Positions 48,241 through 60,990 of a stretch of 64,000 nt of DNA are shown here, one piece after another (position 1 is the first letter of the stretch; each line of letters opens with the position of its first letter). The notes beneath the pieces were generated by a model, which had not been told where the DNA came from, did not search any database, and was given only the letters and a program-made list of their open reading frames with translations. This DNA is from Marisa cornuarietis (taxonomy: Eukaryota; Mollusca; Gastropoda; Architaenioglossa; Ampullariidae), in the NCBI GenBank assembly GCA_004794655.1, contig SMMW01000646.1, positions 620,001 through 684,000 on the forward strand, in the 5' to 3' direction. Both the position numbers and the translations under genes were made by a program.

Positions 48241-49842
48241 TCAGTGCGCTCAAGTAGTTATGAAGTTGATTGTTTTGGTTCAGTTTGACTCTGGTTTTCG
48301 TCTTATTTATTGTCTACATATTTACATTATTTTTTCTAACACTGAAGTTTTCTCAGTATCGGAGGAATGGTAACCCAGTAAAAATGGTCCATTTCGGACC
48401 ACATCCACCCGCTGTACATCGAAGATCATAATAACTAATGGGATCAAAGAAACCTTTTACTGACCTACCAGCCTTTAGTGGCGCTAGCGAAGAATAAAGC
48501 TGCGGAACGAGGTGGGGGGGGGGAGAATCGTGTTATTGGCATCAGGTGGCAGCCTGCACTTAAAACAGATCATTCACAATTACTGTTAATGGTCCTTAAC
48601 TTGGCACCGTGACCTGAGAGCGAGGCAGTGCGCCATCCTCATGGTTGCCGATGGTAATGGTCCTGGACGTCCCGCCGTAGAGCAAACGGTGCCAGCACCA
48701 CACACCACAGTGGCCGGCGGGTCCTGGCAAGTGCAAAACACCAGCCCCACGACTGATCCCGGAGCCGCAGGCTCAAATTGGTCCACCGAGAACCATTTCG
48801 TGGTCACGTGGGACAAGGATTGGCAATCCTGGGAAGGGTGATAATGCAGGATAGACAAAAAGAGTTGTCTCCCTCGGGCACTGGCCTCGCCGTGTTCCTG
48901 CTGTCAATGAGGGCAGGGAGGAGGAGGAGGAGGGTGGGGGAGAGGAATTAACTCTGCAGTCGCACCAGTCGTGCAGATTCGAGTGAGAGAAAGTCGTTTG
49001 TCATTTGTCTGGGTCGTGCTTTTTTGATGTTGCAGGCTTTGCAGCAGGAATGTTGCGTTTGTTGCATGAGGGGGTTGACTCCCAGTGCAACGCAGCCTGA
49101 CTTTTGTCTGAGAGTGCAGAGGGGTTTGAGAGAATAAACCCCTCATTGTTATCACAGGGCACAATGTTTCGCCCTACTGCAAGCTTCGCCGTCTTCTGTT
49201 AAAGCCTAACCCGAGTGCAAAATTAATCTCAAATGTGAGAGCTTAATTCAAATTAAGAAATCTAAGTCCAACAATGCGAGGAAAAGAGTCATTTTTCTCA
49301 CCTGTGACTTAGAAGCAGGTCAAAACTTTGGTTGGACATCGTCTCATTAGCCCACTCCCTAAACTTGCACACTGGCTACAATATTCAGTGAAGTCAGAAG
49401 GTAAAATTAATATCAACCAAGTGTGCTTGTCGAAATGAAAATTAACTAACAACTAAAACTCAGTTTTAAACAAACCAACAGCAGCTAATTTCATGAACTT
49501 GCACTCACCTTCGAGCTTAACTTCACTTTTCACGCGAGGTTGCCTTCAACATTTCCCTATCTTGACACTCAGAATAATGGCTCATTACTGCACGAAGATC
49601 TTAAGCCTAGAAGGGAAAACCCCGATGTAATGTGCGTGTACAATATTTATTTCACTACTTTGAGTCGAGAAATTGAATACAAGTTCCTGAAACACAAGTC
49701 TTAAATATCCATTTCAGTCTTACAAAAACCAATGCAGCATAAATACAAGACATCAGGGCAAAGATGATTAAAAGAAGTTACCCTCGTAGGAATAGCATTA
49801 ACACGCAACTCATCCACACTCACTTATTTACATATAATATAC

Positions 49843-49880
<38 letters not shown>

Positions 49881-50947
49881 GGAGAGCAAAGGATACTGTA
49901 ACTTGTAAACACGCATTATGAACAAACCCGTTAAAACCTTGGCGACCAGAACAAGACTAGACGTGTCCGAGGACGGCTGCACTCGTTGTGAAGATTCGGT
50001 GCAGATGTAGCTGGTCCCACCATCGTCATTTGTCGTCACTGGCTCGGAATCTTTTGAATGACCTCCGACCTTGTCTGCCCTCCCCCACCGCCACCACTTC
50101 CACGCCCGTCAAGCCTGTGACAGGTCAGTCGTCGCTAGCCTCTAAAGCGGGTACCTGTACCCTAACATGAGTGTACGTGGCACCAGAGTGCAGGCACTAT
50201 TCTCACCTGGGGCTATGGATACGGACCAGTCCAGTGAAAATGTTTCTGACACCTGTTTACCTGGCCGGCTGTTTTCCCACTTTCCTCACACATCTCGCCT
50301 CACCTTAGCTACGTGAGTAGGTTAGCAGGATCCCCAGGGTATCTAACTCCAGAATTGTTTGAAGGTCTGGTCTCGCTGTGGTACTAGGGCAAGTACTCTG
50401 TGTTATGCATATTAGTCCGAAATCTGAGTATGTTAATAATCATAATAATAAAGTTCACTTACATAGCGAAATTTATCCCAATGTAACTCCGGTATAAAAA
50501 ATATCAATCACAGTCAATAACGAAAAAAAATCCAGCAAAAAACAAAACAAAAGCAATGGCTTGTTAAACGAAGGGAGATTGAAGGTCGTAGACACCTGTT
50601 CACAAAATTATTGTTTTTAAGGTCGAGTAATGCTGACAGGTAACATGATATCAAACAGTAGAAGTCGGACTTTTGCTGTTTTACTGTGACTTAAGTTCGG
50701 GGTTGGGAGAAATAGTCAAGAAAGTGAAGGGCTAAAAAGTTAGAAAGATGGTAAAGAGATTCATGTTCAATTTGGAGTGAAGAACAGTAAATTCCATTTA
50801 TCTGCAATGGAGAAGAAAGAAGCAGAGATAAATACAAACACAAAGATTCATCCCTGTCATTTAAAACACCGCAACAGAGAAATAAAAGACTTTTTAAGCT
50901 CTTACTTCCTGGATAGTTTGACCTCACTTGCGACTGTAGACCATTTT
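48241..50947. other. Unassigned stretch
   Basis: No gene recognised in 2.7 kb. Frames at 48586-48858 (both strands) lack motifs. (TA)n(GA)n at 49845-49880. The segment 50190-50330 (gacacctgttt, ggccggctg) may be a very old SINE core. A short (AAT)n followed by aaagttcacttacatagcg at 50443-50470 could be a minus-strand LINE tail. Confidence 0.45.
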
Positions 50948-52912
50948 GAAAGCCACCACAAAAAAACACACACACACACAAACACACACACACAAAGACA
51001 CACACAAACACATACACAAAGACACACAAACACACAAGCACATTCACAAACACACACAAAAAGACACACACAAAGACACACACACACAAACACACACAAA
51101 CGCACACACAAACACATACACAAACACACACAAAAAGACACGCACAAATGCGCACAAAGACACACACAAAGACACACACAAAGACACACAAACACATACA
51201 CAAAGACACACACAAACACATACACAAAGACACACACAAAGACATAGACAAAGACACACACAAACACATACACAAACACATACTAAAAGACACACAAAGA
51301 CACACACAAACACATACACAAAGACACACAAAGACACCCACACAAACACACACAAAGACACACATAAAGACATACACAAAGACACACACACAAACACATA
51401 CACGAAGACACACACAAACACATACACAAAGACACACATAAAGACATACACAAAGACACACACACAAACACATACACAAAGACACACACAAAGACACACA
51501 AACACATACACGAAGACACACACAAAGACATACACAAAGACACACACAAAGACATAGACAAAGACACACACACAAACACATACACAAAGACACACACAAA
51601 GACACACAAACACATACACGAAGACACACACAAACACATACACAAAGACACACACAAAGACATAGACAAAGACACACACAAACACATACACAAACACATA
51701 CTAAAAGACACACACAAACACATACACAAACACATACACGAAGACACACACAAACACATACACAAAGACACACATAAAGACATACACAAAGACACACACA
51801 CAAACACATACACAAAGACACACACAAAGACACACAAACACATACACGAAGACACACACAAAGACATACACAAAGACACACACAAAGACATAGACAAAGA
51901 CACACACACAAACACATACACAAAGACACACACAAAGACACACAAACACATACACGAAGACACACACAAACACATACACAAAGACACACACAAAGACATA
52001 GACAAAGACACACACAAACACATACACAAACACATACTAAAAGACACACACAAACACATACACAAACACATACTAAAAGACACACAAAGACACACACAAA
52101 CACATACACAAAGACACACAAAGACACACATAAAGACATACACAAAGACACACACACAAACACATACACAAAGACACACACAAAGACACACACAAAGACA
52201 CACACAAAGACACACAAACACATACACGAAGACACACACAAACACATACACAAAGACACACACAAAGACATAGACAAAGACACACACAAACACATACACA
52301 AACACATACTAAAAGACACACACAAAGACACACACAAAGACATACACAAAGACACACAAAGACACACATAAAGACATACACAAAGACACACACACAAACA
52401 CATACACAAAGACACACAAACACATACACGAAGACACACACAAACACATACACAAAGACACACACAAAGACATAGACAAAGACACACACAAACACATACA
52501 CAAACACATACTAAAAGACACACACAAAGACACATACACAAAGACACACACACACAAACACATACACAAAGACACACAAACACATACACGAAGACACACA
52601 CAAACACATACACAAAGACACACACAAAGACATAGACAAAGACACACACAAACACATACACAAACACATACTAAAAGACACACACAAAGACACACATAAA
52701 GACATACACAAAGACACACACACACAAACACATACACAAAGACACACAAACACATACACGAAGACACACACAAACACATACACAAAGACACACACAAAGA
52801 CATAGACAAAGACACACACAAACACATACACAAACACATACTAAAAGACACACACAAAGACACACAATGACACACACAAAGACACACAATGACACACACA
52901 CAAACACACTAA
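50948..52912. repeat. 2-kb (CA)-rich higher-order minisatellite
   Basis: Built from short phrases acacacaaagac, acacacaaacacatacac, acacataaagacatac and acgaagacac. The marker catactaaaag recurs at 51279, 51697, 52033, 52069, 52305, 52507, 52667 and 52837, defining higher-order units. A 658-residue minus-strand open frame of Val/Cys/Leu/Phe repeats arises because no unit contains a stop in that frame; it has no features of a real gene apart from length. Confidence 0.97.
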
Positions 52913-53499
52913 CGCCGACTAGTCCATTTTGCCAGTCCCCTAGTCTTTCCTCTTTAAAGATAGGAAACGACAGCTTGAAGCTTTGATTAACGGGATCACT
53001 TGTTATCCCACTTTCCTACCTAATTGATATACACTTGATAACTTCCCTACAGAACACTCGTAACACTGAATACCTATCAACCATAACAGTTATCACGTAA
53101 GCATTATATTAAACAATAATTAACCGATAATAAAGTATTGTCAGAAAATAACAGTGTAGACTGTTTACCGATATGAGGGAAGCGGAGGGTCTGAGTGGGC
53201 AACAAACAATCACTTCTTGTGATCAAAAGAATAAATATCATTAAATAACACACCCGACCAGAGCTAAAGCATCAGCACACGACCTGCTTCAGTCGATGGC
53301 TGACTGTCCATCCTGTCGTCACTACTTATGATGTTGCGCACTCATTAGCCACCGAGACTCTTCAAAAGGCCATTCAGATGGTCCTGGTACTCGACCTTTG
53401 CTACATGCATGCACGAGCACATCACTCAGCGCCGAATTAATGCTTTTTCAAATCACATTATGGGATGTCATTTGCTATAACATGAGCTAGCTGTTAATA
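52913..53499. other. Unassigned stretch
   Basis: Nothing recognised. Confidence 0.5.
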
Positions 53500-53570
53500 T
53501 ATAATAGAACCTCGGATAGCAGGAGTTCGGATGTTAACGTTCGACGTTCGACTGTATAAAAATATCGAAC
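53500..53570. mobile_element. Possible Tigger-type terminal repeat remnant
   Basis: gaacctcggatagc at about 53509 and, read in inverse orientation, cagtcgaacgtcgaacg ending near 53557 resemble pogo/Tigger termini (CAGT-x-GAACCTCG-x-ATA). Only one end-like segment is present and no target TA duplication was confirmed. Confidence 0.3.
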
Positions 53571-53662
53571 TGAATGGGCCTCTCACAGTCACATAGTCTC
53601 TTAATTAGAGTCATTTAGAGTAATTAGAGAGTCAGGTATTAGAGGACTAGGGATTATTATTA

Positions 53663-53840
53663 TTTTTTTTTTTTTGCGAGGGCGGTGCCCATCTCCTCTC
53701 CCGCGATGTCTTACCTTCTCCAACCCTCAAAGTCGTCAAGTACCCGATCTACAGGAAGTTCGCTACGTAGCACGGGTATCGAACCGGCTAGTGTGCGCAC
53801 CTCCAGATTCCTACGCCGTTACTCTAACCATTACACTTTT
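53663..53840 (-). mobile_element. tRNA-derived SINE with intact A and B boxes
   Basis: On the minus strand: the A box taatggttagagtaacgg (about 53834-53817), the B box ggttcgatacc (about 53785-53775), then a unique body containing gatcgggtacttgacgac and gagatgggcaccgccctcgc, ending in a poly(A) run (T13 on the plus strand, 53663-53675). Body and tail differ from the core SINE at 28.1 kb, so this is a second SINE family. Confidence 0.85.
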
Positions 53841-54275
53841 TTTACCCCCCCCCCACACTCTCTTTGCCTTACGATCACTAGGTGCCTAGGTGAACAGAAC
53901 TCATCTCTATCGCCTCAATCCTCCAGCCACTACCACCAGCACTCCGCGGCCCCCATGCGGCGATCATGCGAAAGGCTTTAACCAGCCCACCGGCACCATC
54001 GGGCCCCCGCAGTGGGGCTGGCAGAGTGGTCTGCACCGAATCTGGAGGAACCCGCAGAAAAGAAGCCGTTTTGCCTCCTCCCCCACCCCTTTTGCACGTG
54101 CTGCACGAGCGAAGGTGTGGGGTTGCACATCGCGCCGCTCAATCTGTCCCACATGTGCTTCTCCGCACACGGGCTGGCGCCAGGCTGTCTACGAGCCCGT
54201 CTGCACAAGCGCTCCCTCTGACCTCCATCGCAACAAAAATTCGCTCCATATGCGTTTGTCATGCTTCTCTAATGG
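53841..54275. other. GC-rich segment, unassigned
   Basis: Overlapping frames on both strands (183 residues plus, 94 and 68 residues minus). It directly abuts the 5' end of the minus-strand SINE, and a continuous element reading minus is possible, but I recognise no protein motif. Confidence 0.4.
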
Positions 54276-55255
54276 TTAAATACTATACAAGTAATTGGAA
54301 AGCCAGATGCCTGCCTTGTGCCTGTTTAGCTGTTTGTTGCCCCACCCCTCACCTATGCCCCTCCCCCTTTCTTCCCCTCTACATCCTCCCCCCTCCCTTC
54401 TTAAGACCTATCCTCCCTTCCCCCTTCGACTTATTCCCCCTTCGACTCTTTATCTCCGCCCCCGCTTCTCCGAACCCATCTTTTTTTATTTGCTGGTCCG
54501 CCTCGCACTGCTTCTAGAGACGCTGCTGCATCAGAGGTGCTGCTGATGGTATTCTGGTGGTGGTGGTGGTAGTGGTGGCACGCGGAGTGGAGGAATCTGC
54601 AGCACTGCTGCAACAGCCGCTCGTCGTGTGGCGCTGCGCTTGTGCCGCGACAGGCAACCTCTTTGTAAAGCGCCTGTCACGCCAGCTCTAGTACTGTCCC
54701 TACTGAGTGCTTCATCTGGTCTTCTCTCCCCCCCCCCACCCACACTTTTAAGTGTCTGTCCGGCGTCTCCGCACAATAAGGTGCCATCCTCATCAGCCAT
54801 TTGCAGTCTCTGTCTTCGACTCACACCATCCCTTCACCTCAGTGGCCCCGTGAATATGCTATTAAAGTACATGATTATGATCTTCATCTTCTCATTATCA
54901 TTAAGTTTTCTCCAGGGTGATGTTGTCGAAATGACTGGTGTCGCTTTATTGTTTCAAGAGATGTTGTCATCAAGAAAGCCAGTGAAAGAAGAAGAGAAAA
55001 CGTAACAGCTTCGTCTAGAGTATAAATCCATTTCATTTTTTTGTGTTTTCATCTGGTTATTCCTTTTATGGTGTAGAATTTTCATCATAATTTTTCTCGT
55101 CGTGGGACTACCATGATCAAGCGTCTTTTTCAGGTATCTCGGCAGATGATGATGATGATGATGATGATGCACGACACAGTGAAGCATCTTTGTCAGTGTC
55201 ATATTTCTTACTGCGTTTTTCTGTACGGTTCTGCTTCAGTTACCCTTGACGTGTC
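54276..55255. other. Unassigned stretch
   Basis: Pyrimidine-rich at 54340-54480. Short (GTG)n at 54555-54580 and (GAT)n at 55146-55168. No gene recognised. Confidence 0.5.
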
Positions 55256-55438
55256 TCGCTTATCCGCCCTCGTCAGCCAAAAAAGACGGGGCGCCATGAT
55301 TTACCTTTCACTGACCAATAAATTCCACAAAATCTAGTTCTGCTTCCTCGCTTATCCTACCCTGTCATCCAAAAGACGAGACACCGTGATTTACCTCTCA
55401 CAGTCCAATAAATTTTACAAAATCTAGCTCAGTTTCCA
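55256..55438. repeat. Tandem duplication, two 92-bp units
   Basis: Units at 55256-55347 and 55348-55438 share tcgcttatcc, gatttacct, caataaatt and acaaaatctag, with roughly 80% identity. Confidence 0.92.
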
Positions 55439-55806
55439 CACATTTATTTATTTACTGCGTGTCAGCGGGGTCGCCAAACCTCTCTGTGGCCATATTCCTT
55501 AATTAACTAGCAGTGTAATCAGTGCAAGTTAGTCTGACTTCTTAACCATGGCAGCCAACATTAGTGTGTCTATACCAACTGTGCACGCATCTTATTATAG
55601 TTGTCTTCTCTCTTTATACCAGTCAGTTAAAGGAGTCATTAAGGTTCAGCTGCAAAAGCTCTCTGCGAGACATGTGAAACGCTGGGTAACTGTAGATAAG
55701 AGTCGCCCTGATAATGATGCTGATGAGAGGTGAGGGTGGGAGAGGGAGGAGAGTGCAAAGATTTTCTAGGCTGCAGCTTTTATAGAAGAAGGAAAGTGCA
55801 GATCAT

Positions 55807-55809
<3 letters not shown>
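55439..55809. other. Unassigned stretch
   Basis: A 61-residue frame at 55548-55733 has no recognisable motif. Confidence 0.5.

Positions 55810-55888
<79 letters not shown>
55810..55888. repeat. (AC)39 microsatellite
   Basis: Perfect dinucleotide tract. Confidence 0.99.
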
Positions 55889-55891
<3 letters not shown>

Positions 55892-56118
55892 CGACTAAAT
55901 AGTGTGCAGGATTTTCTTTTTATCTAGGCGGCACCAAGGTGAGACTAAGCAGTACCTATATATAGATTAAGTGTCGGACAGCTTTGATCGAGGAAGAATA
56001 ATGGGCGAGAAGCTGTAGAAGGCACTTTGAGAGGGAAGAGAAATGGCAAAGGATACAAACATTGCCGAAGACAGGGCCACGCCCCCCTTCATCCCCACCC
56101 CCCACCCCCCTGGCTGCC

Positions 56119-56315
56119 GAGTGCCGTTCTTGGGTAAAGATAACCGAAGGAAGAGGCAGATAAGCACCCTGGCTGGTTGGCGGGTACCTGTGCGTCAGGC
56201 CAAGTGGTGCGACGTTTGTCGCGTCATGCGCGACTTCCGCAATCGCGAGAAGCTGACGCGCAACACTGTTGGCCTGCAGCACGTGTCTGGCAAGGGTCAC
56301 GTGATCTTGATGTAG
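56119..56315 (+). CDS. Candidate terminal coding exon, unknown protein
   Basis: The frame is open from a pyrimidine-rich tract (about 56080-56115, ending ctgccgag, a possible acceptor) to a TAG at 56313-56315. It reads KDNRRKRQ, AGWRVPVRQAKWCDVC and RVMRDFRNREKLTRN among others. Third codon positions from about 56170 to 56310 are mostly G or C, unlike the AT-richer surroundings, which suggests past coding. The opposite strand is also open over this interval (to 56405), so strand is uncertain. I do not recognise the protein; it could be a domesticated or transposon fragment. Confidence 0.3.
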
Positions 56316-59300
56316 GTACTGCAGGTGCCACAACTCACGACTCACTACAAACGCGGTTTGTTGTTTATGGTCCACTGGAGAAAAGGCCGCTTTCTCACCT
56401 GTCATGGTTGTAGAGCTTCATGTGTGCAATCTCACCCTGTGTATGTATGAACTCATATCTCTGTCTGTCTGTCTGTCTGTCTGTCTGTCCGTACATGTGT
56501 TTTATAAAGGTATTCATATGGCTACAAAGTCTGCGATTCTACCCTAAATTCACATGGATCTTTGCTGGTTCAGAAAACACGTGGATCTTTGTAAAGATTT
56601 CATCTTAAAAAATGTTTTTAACACCCAGATACCACGATGTTGTTTACACTATGTACTGCCTAGTGTTTACAATTTATTAGAAATAAGGTCAAGCTATAGT
56701 AACACTTATTAAAGTCCTTTACATTAGGGGGTTAAAAATGTTAGTTAATAGAAATAGATTACTGTTACATTCCAATGGACACAGGCTAATGATTTCATAA
56801 ATATTAGTGTTTATATTTATGAGTATATATGACTGCATGGCTTGATGCATGTCTGTGCATACACGTGATTTTAGGGTGACAAATGGTTTGATGCATGTGT
56901 GTACAGCGTGTGTATACATGCACGAGTAAAAGTCTAGTGGTGAGCATGTTAAATGTATATATTATACATTCGAAGCAGGGGACGTCAGAAAGAGCGCCTT
57001 CGCCACGAGGTTTGAATCCTTCTGTTTGTGAGGAGTGAAAATTTTTGGCAGAGAAAGACGCATTTTTAGAAACAATGACATTTTGGTCTGTCTACACATT
57101 CTGCAAAACACGCATCCTGTGAGACGCACGCACGCACGCACACACACACACATGCTTCATACATAGACAGGAAATATTTCATCAACCTTCACAGCAGTCT
57201 CTTCTCAAGTGTGTCGTAAGAAAAAGCTTTTTGCTTTCATGTGTCTTTCACCAGATCTGTCCTGCCAAAACCATGCCAACACATTCTGCAAGAACACCAC
57301 CCAGAACAAAAAAAAATGGGTTAAGGGGAAAAGAGAAGTTAAGGGTGGGGTGGTTGGGAGGCTGTCATTTTTGGATTTCGTGCAGGTCCCGGGTATGGCG
57401 CCGCCGGTTATCTGGGCGGCTAGACTCTCCTCTCCGGTGTTATCAGAACATCCTCTCCTAACAGGCTGATAACAAGGATGTTTGATGTTGTGACGTTCAC
57501 CACCACTGCGCTTGAAAAAGTTATCGAATTTTTCACTAACTTGTACACACAGGGCGCTTCACACCCCGCCAACATGTCCCCATCAGTGGGTATTTTCTCC
57601 CCCAACTGTTTAAAGCTCGTTACTCATTGTAATCTTGTCTATAATCGTGTCCAGAACTGTCACTTTTGGATGCGGCCTTAAATACCCACCACCCACGAGT
57701 CCGCAGCTTTTCAAGCTTATCAAGCGGGCGAGAGAATAAGTATAACTTATTTCCTTTTGTGAAAAGTTCTCATGGAAGGGAAATATTCAGCATTTTTGTT
57801 TTAAACGGCGTGACGGAGGTTTTTATTTTTAGCTGCGGAGACCAATATTTTTTGGGGTGCTTGTCCACAGTTCTGTTCTTCTAGGAACAGAACTTTCAAC
57901 ATCTTTTACGACAGCCATCGCTCAGTTTAACTCATTAATAGAACGTTTTGACTTTCATGACCAGGCAATGTGAGTTCAGGTCATGCCAGTCGCACCTGTT
58001 TGCTCTTGTGGCAAGTTTTAACCGGAAATAACCTAGTAGTCGATGCATACTAACCTATTTAATCAAAAGGGGTCTTGTGGATGTAGACATACGGCCCGTC
58101 AGCTTAAACACAAACAAATCGGGCTTTTATATTTAAAAGGAGAGGCCGGTGAGTAAGCTAACCAATGTCAAAGACGAAATCAACTTCAAAGCCAAGAAGC
58201 TGCAACGTTAACACAACGTAGTACGTCATTAGTACTCGTATGTTACACAAATGCATTGATTTTTTTTAAATTTCGGGATTATCATTTTCTTTTTAAGAAA
58301 CCCGTTCATGAGTTGATCTAAATTCTACCTACTGACATAAGCAAAGGCTGAAACCAATGCAAAAGCTTCAAGCATATGCCATTGAGGATATGTTTGTGAC
58401 GCATCTTAACCATTTTTTTAAAAACAAGAATCCAGGTGATAACTGTGATATTCAGAGGCTGGTGTCTTGAGAACTGAACAGTTTTTTTTAGACTGAGATT
58501 TTGGTAACGAGTGTCTTATAAAGAATTAAACCCATTCATTTGTCAATAATTTTGCCCTCGGGTGCGCCTTTAACAAGCGGGTAGTCAAGATAATACGCCC
58601 CTGTGACGCTCGCAAAGGTAGCAAACGACCCCAATTCCTGACGATGCCAAACGGATTAAGGGCTTTTGCAGATAATAAGGGAGATCACATGCGTGTGTGA
58701 CAGAGTGGGTGTCATAAAGGTGGACGGTCTTTACGAATTGGCCGTCGAACCCGACAATTTAGACTTCATGTCTGCCACGTTTGGCCAAAGCGAGACGTGT
58801 TATTTTGTTATTGCTTCCTTTTTTTCTCGTTTCTGTTCATTCCTCATCTCTTCTCTCTCATTCTCTCCTGGTCTTTTCCGCTGCTCTGTAGGATTGAAAG
58901 ACAGAAGGAGAGTTGTTATGACTAATGTGACATTTGGTGGTCGCAAAGGAGGCAATGGACGTTAGTCCACTATAGAATTTGCATGAAAATGGCTTCATTT
59001 AGTAAGAAGAGGTAATAGCAGATCCAGCCCCATCATGCTTTAAAAATAAACCATAAATAAAAAAGTTCATTCATTCCGACAGTAGCCTTAGGAGAGAGAG
59101 AGAGAGAGAGCTATCCGTCCTCTTTCTTGTACACTGCCTACATGTACAAAGATATGAAAACTCCCCTCGTTTTTCCGACGTGACCTTACCTTTCGTTTTT
59201 CTTTCATGTCCTTTAGACTTTTGTGCAGAACAAGGCCAATGAAGAAAGTGATCTGCGAGAATCTAATGATGCGTGCGAGACTGTATGAAAACCCACGATT

Positions 59301-59380
59301 TGACAATTCCTTATAAATATATATAAATAACGAGTTTCCACAGAAGAAGACACGCCAGTCACTTAAAATACTTTAAGAAG
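56316..59380. other. Unassigned stretch
   Basis: No gene recognised in 3 kb. (CTGT)n at 56458-56487, (ACGC)n/(CA)n at 57124-57150, (GA)n at 59093-59110. The part 58550-58800 is non-repetitive with balanced composition but shows no motif. Confidence 0.45.
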
Positions 59381-59668
59381 ACATACATACATACATACAT
59401 ACATACATACATACATACATACATACATACAAGTATCTAGAACATTAATCTATAAAGTGTATAATGCTAAAGATTAATCCAAAAGATTAAATATAATGGG
59501 GTAGGTTTAAAGACATGGACCTTACTGCTTTGGACTTAATGTGAAGTTGGATAAGAACCTGTCCACACAAGCGTGATGGTGACAGTTTATTTCATGTAAT
59601 GTAATTTTATTTGTGCATTGTATGCAAGCAAAGGTAGAAGAAATGAGGGAAGAAGATGTAAAAGTGTG

Positions 59669-59702
<34 letters not shown>

Positions 59703-59850
59703 TTTGTGTATCTGATTTGTTTCTTTTTGTTGTTTATGTACTTTTTTGTTTCTTATCTATGTGGGAGCTTTGTTAGTGCTATTGTATTGCTGTACTGTAT
59801 TGTGATATGAATTTAAAAAAAAACAAAAAACATACATACATACATACACA
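59381..59850 (+). repeat. (ACAT)n arrays flanking a 400-bp A-tailed segment
   Basis: (ACAT)n at 59381-59430; a 397-bp AT-rich segment with a (TG)n at 59671-59700; an A-rich end (about 59813-59829, with C interruptions); then a second catacataca run to about 59848. The layout fits a retroposed insert in an ACAT microsatellite, or an insert whose tail seeded one. Confidence 0.55.
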
Positions 59851-60860
59851 GACCTATAAAAGAAAGACGTTCGAGCCAACCAACACCCTTTGTAGTCCGT
59901 ATAAGAACTAGAACCACCTGCGAGCAAAGAGTAAGATGCAATGAGCTGTAATCAGTTACAATCTGCTTCCCGCCTGTTGCCGGTGCAACGTTCAGCTGAC
60001 GTCATCACTACCGCTTGCGACTTGATCCTCTCTCACTCGACAACAAAAGCCGATGGGCAGAGGTGACCGACAGATTCGCAAACACAACGCGGTAAAAGCT
60101 GGAACTCAAGGTGTAGTGGGGGAGGACGGGGGGGGAGGGGGAGGGGCTCCCGCAAGAACTGAGGCGGATGCCCCAGCATCAGGAACAATACAAGCGAAGA
60201 CCGGCAGTGGCCTTTCCTCCTCACAGGTCATACGGCATCTGCAGCCATATGGCAGCTCTCGATGCTGTGCTTTGAGACAGCAGTGGTGCCATATTGCGCC
60301 TGGAGTGTCGCTGGCTAACACCAGGGTAGCTAGAAACAAGCGGCTCTTCTTGATTGGCACAACGGCAGTTGGTACGGGTGGCTGTGATGGTTGGCTTTGC
60401 TCTCGAATGGGGTGGATTTGTTTCAGGTTGGGAGTCTGTTCTCGTCTTCTACCTGTCATGCATGCCTCTGAATAATTGCACCATTGTGTCTGTCGATGTT
60501 GGTAACTTAATTAATCTAAATCGGCCCGCTTAGGAACTGTTTGTTTTTCGGTGTTTATAGCATTGTTTTATTTTCGTACAATTTGGTGAAGTTCAGTGTT
60601 GCATCAAGATCACTTGCATTGGTTTTTTGTGTGGGAATCTAGTTTATTGTTAATGATTCTTTAACAGTTTAGCTTTAGCTTATTCTGTGTCCAGAATGTT
60701 TAAAAATTATGTTAAAAAAACCTTTAAAAAATTAAGTAAATTTTAAAAAAAAGAATAGACGAAATAAAATAAATAAAGAAGGAAAGAAGGACCGCCGACT
60801 GACCGTCCGAACAAAGGAGCATCCAAACCTTGAAAAAAAGGAAACAATTGAAAACAAGGA
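59851..60860. other. Unassigned stretch
   Basis: Frames on both strands at 60053-60475 (140 residues plus, 117 minus, Gly- or Pro-rich) lack motifs. A/T-rich from 60.5 kb. Confidence 0.45.
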
Positions 60861-60990
60861 CTTGGTTGGTCGCTTGTTTTGGCGGTAAAGTGCTTCCACC
60901 TTCAGGTGATTTCGCACTATGAGGGGAGAGGGAGGGGAGAGAAAAGGGAAAGTATACCGGAATACCCGAAGAAACCCCAAGTGAGATTTT
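60861..60990 (-). mobile_element. Core SINE, 3' half
   Basis: On the minus strand: gggtattccggta, a CT-rich stretch, atagtgcgaaatcacctgaa, ggtggaagcacttta, then aacaagcgaccaacc. These align in order with 28245-28335. The tRNA-derived head is missing or too diverged to see. Confidence 0.8.

Noticed and set aside
50691..52667. 658-residue minus-strand open frame rich in Val, Cys, Leu and Phe
   Set aside because: It is the translation of the (CA)-rich minisatellite; several frames on both strands are open for the same reason. Only the last part leaves the repeat, and that part has no family motif.
50948..52912. CRISPR-like array of short repeats
   Set aside because: Units are low-complexity CA-rich phrases without unique spacers, in a eukaryotic setting.
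57000..57030. B-box-like gaggtttgaatcct
   Set aside because: No A box and no fold; isolated match.
60053..60475. 140-residue Gly/Ala-rich plus frame and 117-residue Pro-rich minus frame
   Set aside because: Mutually overlapping, with low-complexity starts from a G-run; no family motif or splice evidence.
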